DNA of 7,852 bases from Bacilli bacterium (GCA_016283075.1 JAEEMF010000027.1:1-7852); one strand, 5' to 3'. Counted from the first letter of the stretch, positions 1-6,641 are shown. A program made the numbers and translations. Notes: a model not told the origin generated them from the sequence alone.

Positions 1-1515
1 AATACCTGATACATATTTTAAAAGTGATGGACTTGCTACATTAATATTTACTCCTACACTATTAACAGCTTTAGATACTACAAAGTCTAAACTTTCTTTT
101 AAGTTTTTACTTGATACATCATGTTGATATAGTCCTACTCCAATACCTTCTGGTGGTATCTTAACTAGTTCGGAAAGTGGGTCTTGTAGTCTTCTACCTA
201 TTGATACAGCGCTTCTCTCATTAGGAGATAGATTAGGAAACTCGTCTTGAGCAACTTTTTCTGTTGAATAGATAGATGCTCCTGCTTCTGATACTATTAC
301 GTATTTACAAGTTAGTTTATTTTCTTTAATTAAATCAGCACAAAACTTTTCACTCTCTCTAGATGCAGTACCATTTCCTATAGAAATAATATCTACATTA
401 TATTTCTTTATTAAAAGTAGTACTTCTGCTTTATATCTATTAAGTTCTGCTTCTTTTATATTATTAATAAATGGTTTAATAACAGTACTAGTTAAATATT
501 TACCTGTTTTATCTATTACTGCAAGCTTACAACCATTTACATATCCTGGGTCAAAAGCTAGTACTACTTTTTCTTTCATAGGAGGTTGCAAAAGTAAACT
601 TTCTACATTATGAGAGAAGTTATCTATTGCTACTTCTTCTGCTTTTTCCGTTAAATCACTTCTTATTTCTCTTTCTATAGAAGGAGCTATTAATCTTTTG
701 TAACTATCTTTAATAGCTTCTTTAACTATATCAGTTACAAAACTATTTTTATCTTTAATAACTTTACTTTCTAAGAAAGATAGTATTTCATCTTCATTAA
801 TATCTATTGATACTGTAAGTACTTTTTCATTTTCAGCTCTATTTATAGCAAGTACTCTATGTGGTTTAACTTCTTTTACTTTTTCAGTATAGTCATAGTA
901 CATTTCATATACTTTTTTATCATCTGGAGTATCTTTTTTAACTTTTGATACTATAAGTCCATTTTTATAAGTATAACTTCTTATCCATTTACGAAAGTAT
1001 GCATTATCACTTATATATTCCGCGATAATATACCCTGCTCCTTTAATAGCATCTTCTACTGTTTTAACATTTTCATTTATAAACTTACTAGCAAGTGTAT
1101 TTATATCACCTTTAGAAGGAAAACTCATTATCATTTTAGCAAGTGGTTCAAGACCAAACTTAATTGCTTCAGTAGCTTTAGTCTTCTTCTTTTCTTTAAA
1201 TGGTCTATATAAATCTTCTACTTCAACTAGTTTAGTAGCACTCATTATTTTTTCTCTAAGTTCATCTGTCATTAAATCTTTTTCTTCTATTAATCTAATA
1301 ACATCTTCTTTTCTTTTAAGTAAATTAACTTGGTATTCATATACTTCATTAATACTTCTTATTTGTTCTTCATCAAGTGCTCCTGTTTGCATTTTTCTAT
1401 ATCTTGCAATAAAAGGAATAGTTGCGCCTTCACTAAGCATTTCAAGTACAACTTCTACACTTTTTTCTTTAATATTTAAATCATTACTTATTTGTTTTAT
1501 TATATCTGTATTCAT
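1..1515 (-). CDS. tex: Tex, RNA-binding transcription accessory protein (3' end outside window)
   Basis: Tex is a conserved cytoplasmic nucleic-acid-binding protein linked to transcription and RNA handling. I translated the open frame: 505 codons run without a stop to the left edge, and full Tex proteins are about 720 residues. The N-terminal helical domain has the family hallmark IPFIARYRK (33-41) followed by TGALDEEQIR (44-53). The YqgF/RNase H-like domain starts near residue 315 with FDPGYVNGCKLAVID (321-335), then IGNGTASRESE (379-389) and RRLQDPLSELVKI (441-453). GVGLYQHDV (459-467) follows, and the visible end is the first helix-hairpin-helix region (VGVNINVASPSLLKYVSG, 487-504). The second HhH and the S1 domain should lie beyond base 1. 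The ATG at 1513-1515 is well supported by an AAGGAGGG site 4 bases upstream. It is transcribed divergently from the small membrane protein gene. Identification is near certain; whether the missing part is intact cannot be seen. Confidence 0.97.
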   Translation of the reverse strand, partial: MNTDIIKQISNDLNIKEKSVEVVLEMLSEGATIPFIARYRKMQTGALDEEQIRSINEVYEYQVNLLKRKEDVIRLIEEKDLMTDELREKIMSATKLVEVEDLYRPFKEKKKTKATEAIKFGLEPLAKMIMSFPSKGDINTLASKFINENVKTVEDAIKGAGYIIAEYISDNAYFRKWIRSYTYKNGLIVSKVKKDTPDDKKVYEMYYDYTEKVKEVKPHRVLAINRAENEKVLTVSIDINEDEILSFLESKVIKDKNSFVTDIVKEAIKDSYKRLIAPSIEREIRSDLTEKAEEVAIDNFSHNVESLLLQPPMKEKVVLAFDPGYVNGCKLAVIDKTGKYLTSTVIKPFINNIKEAELNRYKAEVLLLIKKYNVDIISIGNGTASRESEKFCADLIKENKLTCKYVIVSEAGASIYSTEKVAQDEFPNLSPNERSAVSIGRRLQDPLSELVKIPPEGIGVGLYQHDVSSKNLKESLDFVVSKAVNSVGVNINVASPSLLKYVSGI

Positions 1516-1519
1516 AATA

Positions 1520-1537
1520 CCCTCCTTAATCATTATA
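1520..1537 (-). promoter_or_regulatory. tex ribosome binding site and possible -10
   Basis: The minus strand reads AAGGAGGG at 1527-1520, a strong Shine-Dalgarno site that fixes the tex start. A perfect TATAAT lies just upstream at 1537-1532. Its best -35 at 17-bp spacing is the poor TTTATA (1560-1555), and the implied transcript would begin inside the ribosome site. The ribosome site is convincing. The promoter is doubtful, and the true tex promoter may lie further upstream in the AT-rich 1540-1600 segment. Confidence 0.5.
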
Positions 1538-1565
1538 TAAAAATTTATTTCTTATATAAAGTTAA

Positions 1566-1596
1566 TTGTCATATTTTTACATACATATGATATAAT
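1566..1596 (+). promoter_or_regulatory. Promoter for the 69-residue membrane protein gene
   Basis: TTGTCA (1566-1571) is followed after 19 bp by TATAAT (1591-1596). The spacing is long, but TG at 1588-1589 creates an extended -10 (TGATATAAT), which usually compensates for a weak or badly spaced -35. The predicted start is near 1602, giving a leader of about 20 bases that contains AAAGGAGG (1608-1615). Confidence 0.65.
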
Positions 1597-1622
1597 TAAC
1601 TTAGAATAAAGGAGGAAGTAAT

Positions 1623-1832
1623 ATGTTTAGAGAATTAAAAATGTCTGTTAAAAGAGGTATTGCTTTAGGTTCTATAACAGGTTATTTATTCGGTATCATG
1701 ACTCTATTTTTATTTAATCTTAATAATGCATTACTAGTTTGTTCTATAGGTATTTTAATAGGATTAGTTATAGGACTATTTATTAACTTTTTATATAATT
1801 TATTCTATAATAAAAAAGTATTGTTTAAATAA
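1623..1832 (+). CDS. Small two-span membrane protein of unknown function
   Basis: This 69-residue protein is not recognised. It has a short basic N-terminus (FRELKMSVKR), a first hydrophobic segment at about residues 13-32, a tight N-L-N-N turn (32-35), and a second long hydrophobic segment at about 36-61. The tail is basic (NKKVLFK). The second helix is rich in spaced glycines (GILIGLVIGLF, 43-53), a pattern that favours helix packing or oligomerisation. Basic residues at both ends suggest both termini are cytoplasmic with a short external turn. Expression is well supported: an extended -10 promoter, AAAGGAGG 7 bases before the ATG, and a strong terminator just after the stop. It lies directly upstream of the LtaS-like gene, but the terminator separates them, so a shared role is conjecture. 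Confidence 0.8.
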   Translation: MFRELKMSVKRGIALGSITGYLFGIMTLFLFNLNNALLVCSIGILIGLVIGLFINFLYNLFYNKKVLFK

Positions 1833-1840
1833 TAAAGTAT

Positions 1841-1898
1841 AAAATTATACCACCTATACTAGGTTTACTATACTAGTAAAAAGTGGTATAATTTTTTT
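1841..1898 (+). terminator. Nested-hairpin intrinsic terminator after the small membrane protein gene
   Basis: A perfect 13-bp stem pairs 1841-1853 with 1883-1895 and runs into a seven-T tract (1892-1898). An inner 6-bp stem, TACTAG (1857-1862) with CTAGTA (1873-1878), can stack within the 29-base interior. The interior also has a 9-bp direct repeat, CTATACTAG, at 1854-1862 and 1868-1876. This looks like a good terminator for the upstream gene. Its 3' arm also carries a promoter for the next gene (separate entry). Confidence 0.85.
1864..1892 (+). promoter_or_regulatory. Promoter of the LtaS-like gene, embedded in the terminator
   Basis: TTTACT (1864-1869, four of six consensus bases) is followed after exactly 17 bp by TATAAT (1887-1892). 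TG at 1884-1885 makes a full extended -10, TGGTATAAT. The predicted start is near 1898-1900, at the beginning of the ribosome site and only about 8-10 bases before the ATG. The -10 lies wholly within the 3' arm of the terminator stem. The base match is good; activity is inferred. Confidence 0.6.
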
Positions 1899-1904
1899 GG
1901 TGAT
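1899..1904 (+). promoter_or_regulatory. GGTGAT ribosome binding site
   Basis: GGTGAT sits 3 bases before the ATG at 1908. It matches the 3' part of the anti-SD complement (AAGGAGGTGAT), so the short gap corresponds to normal ribosome spacing. Together with the promoter call it implies a leader little longer than the ribosome site itself. Confidence 0.65.
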
Positions 1905-1907
1905 TTT

Positions 1908-3905
1908 ATGCAAAAAAAGAAACCTGTAAAGAAAAAAAGTTTTCCTTTTAAAATAAATACAAAAGAAATAATGAAGAAACTTAAAAATATAATAAAAAGA
2001 ATAAAAAGGACTAAAACATTTAAATATATAAATAAGAATAAAGAAATGATTACAAATGTTATATTATTTTCTTTACCATTTATAATTTTAAATATTGTCA
2101 CTAGATTATTCTTTCTAAAAAAAATGAAAGATATTTTTTATTTACCAGGAGTTTTATTTAATTTATTATGGACACTTCTATTTGTAGGAGTATCATTTAA
2201 TCTTAAAGATAAAATAGGTAAAATAGTTTACTGGGTATTCCTAGGACTAGGAATGCTTATGTTCTTAACAAATGGAATATATTTTTCCCTTACTAAAGCT
2301 TTCTTTGATTTTTCTTTAGTAGAAATGGCAAGTGAAGGTTCTGAGTATATAGTAGATACTATTAAAAATGCTAATGTACTTGTATATTTATCTTTTATAG
2401 GAGTACTTATCTACTCTATTTATATCTTTAGAAAAAGATATCCTAAAGTAGAAACTAATAACTTAAAAAGAATTGGTATTTATTTAGTTATATTTACTTT
2501 AGTACACGTTACTATTCCAGTACTATATGGTAGAGCTAATACAGAGCTTACTTGGGATACTTGGAGAAATAAAAGAAATATTTATAATAACTTTAATGAT
2601 GATATTCAAGGTATGAAGATTACTGATTTATATGAATATACATTTAGAAACTTTTATATAACATTCTTAAAAAGAAAACAAACTATTGATGAAAAAGAAA
2701 TAGCTTTCCTAGAAGGAGTATATCAAGAAGAAAATAATAAAAAACACTCTAATGAATATACTAATATGTTTAAAGGAAAGAATTTAATATTCTTACAACT
2801 AGAAGGAATGGATAAATGGATTGTTAATGAAGAAAATACTCCTAATTTATATAAACTTATGAATTCTTCAATTAACTTTAATAATCACTACTCTTTCTAT
2901 AATGGTGGTGGTTCTACATTTAACTCCGAGTTTGCAATTAATACTGGATTTATTACTCCATTTTCTTATACTAGAAATGCTTATACATTTAATAAAAATA
3001 ATTTTCCATATACTATGGCTAAACTATTTAAAAATGAAGGATACGCTGTTAATGCATATCATATGAATTCAGCTGATTACTATTCAAGAGGAATTAATTA
3101 TCAAAACTGGGGTTATGATAGTTATAATGGTTTAAAAGATTTAGGTACATATACTGATAATGATCATTATTTAGATACTGAATTAATTAATAATGAAGTA
3201 TTCTATGAATCTATTTTTAATAAAGAAAATAAATTTGTAGATTATATAATTACTTATTCAGTACATACTCCATTTACTAATACTAAAGGTGTATGTAAAA
3301 AAGTAATTGAAAAAGATTCACTTGATATAAAAAAAAATAATATTGCTACTACAGATGATGAAATAATACTTTCCGAAGAAGATTGTGTTAAGATTCAAGC
3401 TAAAGAAACTGATGATATGGTAGGACTACTAATTCAAGGTTTAAAAGATAATGGTTTATATGATAATACTGTAATAGTTGCGTATGCTGACCACTATTTA
3501 TATACTTTAACAGATCAAACTATCTTAGATAAATATAAAGAAACAAGTAATAACTTAATTAATAATACTCCTCTATTTATTTGGAGTAGTAATGTTAAAA
3601 AATTAGCAGTTAATAAAGTTACTTCTCAGCTTAATGTACTACCTACAGTACTAAATTTATTTGGTATAGATCATAATGATAATTACTATATAGGAGAAGA
3701 TGCTCTTGATAAATCATATGAAGGTATAGTATTCTTCCCAGATTACTCTTGGTATAATGGATCATACTATATAACAAGTGATACTCCTATTGATGAAGAA
3801 AATACTAAATTAAATGAACTTAATAGTTATGTTTATTATTTAACTAAGAAAAATGATTTAACTTTAAAATATGATTATTTTAAAAAAATAAAAAGTGCTA
3901 ATTAA
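1908..3905 (+). CDS. LtaS-type membrane phosphoglycerol transferase / sulfatase-superfamily enzyme
   Basis: A 665-residue membrane enzyme of the lipoteichoic acid synthase family (S. aureus LtaS is about 646). The family moves glycerol-phosphate from phosphatidylglycerol to a glycolipid-anchored chain outside the membrane. A Lys-rich tail (1-47) precedes five predicted membrane spans at about 48-70, 76-99, 104-128, 155-174 and 188-208. An external linker leads to the sulfatase-like domain from about 290. Likely metal and catalytic residues are E299 (FLQLEG), the nucleophile T337 in GGGST, and D528-H529 (VIVAYADHY). H453 (SVHTPF) and R394 (YYSRG) fit substrate-site positions of the family. There are only two cysteines, C463 and C493, both external and 30 residues apart. 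The start is supported by GGTGAT. Family assignment is firm, but LTA synthase, primase or another phosphoglycerol transferase cannot be told apart, so no symbol is given. Confidence 0.9.
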   Translation: MQKKKPVKKKSFPFKINTKEIMKKLKNIIKRIKRTKTFKYINKNKEMITNVILFSLPFIILNIVTRLFFLKKMKDIFYLPGVLFNLLWTLLFVGVSFNLKDKIGKIVYWVFLGLGMLMFLTNGIYFSLTKAFFDFSLVEMASEGSEYIVDTIKNANVLVYLSFIGVLIYSIYIFRKRYPKVETNNLKRIGIYLVIFTLVHVTIPVLYGRANTELTWDTWRNKRNIYNNFNDDIQGMKITDLYEYTFRNFYITFLKRKQTIDEKEIAFLEGVYQEENNKKHSNEYTNMFKGKNLIFLQLEGMDKWIVNEENTPNLYKLMNSSINFNNHYSFYNGGGSTFNSEFAINTGFITPFSYTRNAYTFNKNNFPYTMAKLFKNEGYAVNAYHMNSADYYSRGINYQNWGYDSYNGLKDLGTYTDNDHYLDTELINNEVFYESIFNKENKFVDYIITYSVHTPFTNTKGVCKKVIEKDSLDIKKNNIATTDDEIILSEEDCVKIQAKETDDMVGLLIQGLKDNGLYDNTVIVAYADHYLYTLTDQTILDKYKETSNNLINNTPLFIWSSNVKKLAVNKVTSQLNVLPTVLNLFGIDHNDNYYIGEDALDKSYEGIVFFPDYSWYNGSYYITSDTPIDEENTKLNELNSYVYYLTKKNDLTLKYDYFKKIKSAN

Positions 3906-3923
3906 TAATTAATTAGCACTTTT
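3891..3923. terminator. Bidirectional terminator shared by two convergent genes
   Basis: A perfect 14-bp stem pairs 3891-3904 with 3910-3923 around a 5-base loop, and can extend to 15 bp with a 3-base loop. The arms start with A4 and end with T4, and T-rich sequence continues on both sides, so it can terminate in both directions. Both stop codons lie inside it (3903-3905 on plus, 3911-3909 on minus), with 3 bases between the coding regions. Confidence 0.85.
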
Positions 3924-5387
3924 CTTTTCTATATCATTAATAGTAATTTTACTAGTATGTGGAATTGGTTTCCACTCTACTTTTTTAAATACTGCTACAT
4001 AAGTAGTATATCTACCAATAATATCAAATATAGGCCATGTAAGAACATATAATACCTTTTTATAAAGTGGTATTGGTATAATTCTTTTTCTTTCTATAAA
4101 GAAGATATATATAGCCATTAAAGTATTTTCTAAATACTTCCCTACTCTATAGAATAATCTAAGGAATATAGTAATATATAGTCCTGCTAGAAGTGATCCA
4201 TATCCAGGATTACTAATAAATCTAGGATTAGCAAATAATCTAATAAACTTACCTAAATAAGTACCCTTACTTATCAAAGCAATATCAATACCTTTACCAA
4301 ATGAATAACAAGCAAAGATAATTAATGAAATTAAAAGCCATCTAAAGATATTTAATACTGATATAGGACAAAGTTGCATAAATGTATCATAAGAAGCAAA
4401 TCTATGTCTTATAGATTCAAGTAATCTCTTTCCAAAAGGAAGCTTTTTATCTTTTTCTTTATTCCATTTAGTTTTTATAAATTTCTTTCCAAAGAAGATA
4501 TTTATAAATAAATAAGGTCCAGTTTCTAAGAAAGCAAGTAAATGTCCTTTAGACCATCTTAATCTTTGACGAAGAGCTATTTTTAAACTAGTTGGTTGTT
4601 CATCAAAGAATACCGCTTCATTTTGAAAACTAATTTGATATCCTTGCGCTACTGCATCAACAGTAAGTGCTCTATCTTCTGTAAGAGAAGTATATTTCCA
4701 TCCATCCATTACTATTTCATTACTAAATAGTACACCAGTACCTTGGATATTAGTTGCAAGTCTTAAAACTGATCTAGGTCTATGATTAATTCTAACACTT
4801 CGAATCCAGTGAAGTGCATATGTACTTGCTATCCAGTTTTCATCAAAGTTCTTGGTATTACGGTAAGAAGTAATAATCTTTTCTCCGCTATCAAATGCAT
4901 CATTCATTTTAGTAATATAGTCTGAATTTAATAAATTATCCGCATCAAATATAAAGTATCCTTCATAACTATCTATACCAAAGTCCTTTTTAATATTTTC
5001 AAATAAGAACTGAAGTGCAAAACCTTTAGTACGGTGATCTTTATCAAATCTTTCATAGCAGTAATAACCTTTATCTCTTACTACTTTGGCAGTATTATCA
5101 CTGCAGTTATCTGCTACTACAAAGACATCTACTAGTTCACTAGGATAATCCTGTTTTTTTATACTATCAAGTAAATTACCTATTACTGCTTCTTCATTAC
5201 GAGCAGCAATTACTATTCCATATTTATGTTTCTTTTTAGCAGGTTTAAACTTTCTAGTAAAAAAGATACCTAATATAAAATAAAAAGTTTTATATATAAC
5301 CATATATGATAGTACTAGTGATATAGTACTATTTATCATTTTCATAGTAGGATAACTACTACCTATAGCATTAATTATTTCTTTCAT
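3909..5387 (-). CDS. Membrane family 2 glycosyltransferase, BcsA/IcaA-like
   Basis: A 492-residue membrane glycosyltransferase. One N-terminal span (about 21-43) is followed by a cytoplasmic GT-A domain beginning YGIVIAARNEEAVIG (56-70). It contains VVADNCSDNT (90-99), the metal-binding D148-A-D150, an acceptor-side GTGVLFSNE (216-224), the catalytic-base motif T236-E237-D238, and R273-QRLRW (to W278), the Q/RxxRW signature of processive synthases. Three or four C-terminal hydrophobic segments lie at about 341-364, 398-415, 419-438 and 443-467, before a short cytoplasmic tail. This order matches cellulose and poly-N-acetylglucosamine synthases and also some membrane glycolipid glucosyltransferases. 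Chain polymerisation or synthesis of a glycolipid anchor are both possible. It converges on the LtaS-like gene and lies downstream of a second glycosyltransferase gene, which points to envelope polysaccharide or glycolipid work. The donor sugar is unknown. The ATG follows GTGAT by 3 bases. Confidence 0.9.
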   Translation of the reverse strand: MKEIINAIGSSYPTMKMINSTISLVLSYMVIYKTFYFILGIFFTRKFKPAKKKHKYGIVIAARNEEAVIGNLLDSIKKQDYPSELVDVFVVADNCSDNTAKVVRDKGYYCYERFDKDHRTKGFALQFLFENIKKDFGIDSYEGYFIFDADNLLNSDYITKMNDAFDSGEKIITSYRNTKNFDENWIASTYALHWIRSVRINHRPRSVLRLATNIQGTGVLFSNEIVMDGWKYTSLTEDRALTVDAVAQGYQISFQNEAVFFDEQPTSLKIALRQRLRWSKGHLLAFLETGPYLFINIFFGKKFIKTKWNKEKDKKLPFGKRLLESIRHRFASYDTFMQLCPISVLNIFRWLLISLIIFACYSFGKGIDIALISKGTYLGKFIRLFANPRFISNPGYGSLLAGLYITIFLRLFYRVGKYLENTLMAIYIFFIERKRIIPIPLYKKVLYVLTWPIFDIIGRYTTYVAVFKKVEWKPIPHTSKITINDIEKKSAN

Positions 5388-5390
5388 GTA

Positions 5391-5414
5391 ATCACATCCA
5401 TATACATTTTAACA
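5391..5414 (-). promoter_or_regulatory. Extended -10 promoter and GTGAT ribosome site for the membrane glycosyltransferase
   Basis: The minus strand has TGT at 5414-5412 directly before TAAAAT (5411-5406), an extended -10 with no clear -35; that region is taken up by the preceding terminator. The expected start is near 5399, only about 12 bases before the ATG at 5387. GTGAT at 5395-5391 is the ribosome site, 3 bases from the ATG as in the LtaS-like gene. Confidence 0.5.
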
Positions 5415-5425
5415 TATTTATTCAT

Positions 5426-5459
5426 AAAAATAGTAATTGCATGCGCAATTACTATTTTT
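5426..5459 (-). terminator. Terminator after the GT-A glycosyltransferase gene
   Basis: A perfect 15-bp stem pairs 5426-5440 with 5445-5459 around the 4-base loop ATGC. The distal arm on the minus strand ends in five Ts. The stop codon of the upstream gene (5462-5460) directly abuts the stem. The stem is symmetric and T-rich on the other side too, but no plus-strand gene feeds into it. It probably insulates the two glycosyltransferase genes, with readthrough possible. Confidence 0.85.
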
Positions 5460-6539
5460 TTACCATAATGATTTACGTTTTGAAGGAGTAATTTGACCTG
5501 CTATAGTACTACCAAAATCATCTATTGCTTTAGCATTATCAGGTAAATGATAATATTCATATTCTTTAACAAATTTAGAAAGTTCTACTACTCTTTGTAC
5601 ATCAAGTATTTCAAGATTGCTTAAATACTTACGTAAATATGGATTTTCTTTCCAAGTTGGAAAGTAAGTTGATATAAAGTCTAATAAGAATGTCATAAGT
5701 CTTTTTCTGTAGTCATCGTTTACAGCATTTCTTTTAATAAAGCATAAACGTTCAAATATATTTTTTATAAATAATTCTTCTACTTCGTAGTAGTAATATT
5801 CAAGTAATCCTTCTTTTTCAAAAGATTCATATAACTCTACAAGTGGACCAGTTGTATTTCTTAATACTTCCCAAGAAATACCGAAGATATATTTTCTAAC
5901 AAGACCTTCATCGTTAGGGATATAGTGATATGTTACATTATTATTAAAGCTTAATAGTCTAGCTTTAGAATACATTAAGTAGTTTCTACTTAAGTCTTCA
6001 TTTGCTTGATATAGATTTTTAGTAAATTGAACATAATCCCTTTTATAAACTTTACCATTTGTTAATATGTTAACAGCTGGCAAAATAGATTTATCTTTTT
6101 CTGTATCGTATACTAATTTTCTTCCTCTATTTTTAAATGATATTGGTTGAAGTAATGGATTTTCAAAGCTAAATCCAAATCTACCATTAGATATATTAGT
6201 TTTAGTTTCATCAAGTGTTTCAACAAGCTTTTCTAAGAAATCTTTATCTAAAGCATCGTCACTATCAATAAAACTTACAAGTTCTGAACTTGAGTGATCA
6301 AGTCCATATTGTCTAGCACTTGCCGCACCACCATTTTTCTTATGTAAAACAGTATATTTTAAACCAGCACTATTACCGTTTAAAAGATTCTCCGCAATTT
6401 CAATACCTTTATCAGTAGAACCATCGTCTACAATAATAAGTTCAAAATCTTTATAAGTTTGTTTTAGTATACTCTTATTTGGTCTTGATATTGTTTTTTC
6501 CGCATTATAAACTGGCATAATAAGTGATAACCTAGCCAT
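5460..6539 (-). CDS. Family 2 GT-A glycosyltransferase, soluble or peripheral
   Basis: A 359-residue glycosyltransferase starting MARLSLIMPVYNAEKTI. The GT-A domain has the nucleotide-sugar motif LIIVDDGSTD (34-43; D38, D39), NGGAASARQYGL (69-80) and the metal-binding FIDSDD (90-95). N180-E181-D182 is the likely catalytic-base region. No membrane span is seen, so it probably acts on the cytoplasmic face; the roughly 170-residue C-terminal part is charged and aromatic-rich and not assigned. The first helix is odd: S18-R-P-N-K-S23, where relatives usually lack proline. I chose the ATG at 6539 over an in-frame GTG at 6545, because AAGGGGG (6553-6547) is 7 bases from the ATG but touches the GTG. 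It has its own promoter and terminator. A role in sugar transfer to an envelope polymer or lipid is likely; donor and acceptor are unknown. Confidence 0.9.
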   Translation of the reverse strand: MARLSLIMPVYNAEKTISRPNKSILKQTYKDFELIIVDDGSTDKGIEIAENLLNGNSAGLKYTVLHKKNGGAASARQYGLDHSSSELVSFIDSDDALDKDFLEKLVETLDETKTNISNGRFGFSFENPLLQPISFKNRGRKLVYDTEKDKSILPAVNILTNGKVYKRDYVQFTKNLYQANEDLSRNYLMYSKARLLSFNNNVTYHYIPNDEGLVRKYIFGISWEVLRNTTGPLVELYESFEKEGLLEYYYYEVEELFIKNIFERLCFIKRNAVNDDYRKRLMTFLLDFISTYFPTWKENPYLRKYLSNLEILDVQRVVELSKFVKEYEYYHLPDNAKAIDDFGSTIAGQITPSKRKSLW

Positions 6540-6546
6540 AAACACT

Positions 6547-6553
6547 CCCCCTT
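6547..6553 (-). promoter_or_regulatory. Ribosome site that sets the glycosyltransferase start
   Basis: The minus strand reads AAGGGGG here. The distance to ATG at 6539 is 7 bases, which is normal. The alternative GTG at 6545 would leave one base, too close for initiation, so the protein begins M-A-R-L-S. Confidence 0.75.
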
Positions 6554-6567
6554 AAAAAACAAGATGT

Positions 6568-6596
6568 ATTTTACTATATATATTAATATATGTCAA
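6568..6596 (-). promoter_or_regulatory. Consensus promoter of the GT-A glycosyltransferase gene
   Basis: On the minus strand a perfect TTGACA (6596-6591) is followed after 17 bp by TAAAAT (6573-6568). The start should be near 6561, giving a leader of about 22 bases. The spacer is entirely A/T apart from one base and holds a short AT-only palindrome (6578-6591). This is one of the two best promoters in the window. Confidence 0.8.
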
Positions 6597-6614
6597 AATG
6601 AATTATTTGAACGC

Positions 6615-6640
6615 AAAAAAAAGATGTAAAAACATCTTTT
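6615..6640 (-). terminator. Terminator of the paralogous surface-protein operon
   Basis: A 9-bp stem pairs 6632-6640 with 6619-6627 around a 4-base loop, and the minus strand continues in an eight-T run (6622-6615). It begins directly after the stop codon of the second paralogue and ends about 20 bases before the -35 of the next gene. Confidence 0.85.
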
Positions 6641-6641
6641 A

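Noticed and set aside
1841..1853. Minus-strand extended -10 (TGGTATAAT) formed by the other arm of the terminator stem, suggesting an antisense RNA over the small membrane protein gene
   Set aside because: It exists only because the stem is a perfect inverted repeat. At 17-bp spacing the -35 matches just two of six bases, so it is left as a coincidence unless transcripts are seen.
1841..1898. Riboswitch or attenuator in front of the LtaS-like gene
   Set aside because: There is no room for an aptamer: the hairpin directly follows the stop of the upstream gene, and no alternative antiterminator pairing is evident. A plain terminator overlapping a promoter explains it better.
1868..2101. 77-residue minus-strand open frame opposite the start of the LtaS-like gene
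   Set aside because: It is the antisense shadow of the Lys-rich, AT-rich 5' end of the real gene, has no ribosome site and runs into the terminator. Its Phe/Ile-rich sequence is what antisense of Lys codons gives.
6540..6545. GTG start giving M-F-M-A-R-L-S for the GT-A glycosyltransferase
   Set aside because: The ribosome site nearly touches this GTG, while the ATG 6 bases later has normal spacing and begins at the usual family N-terminus.
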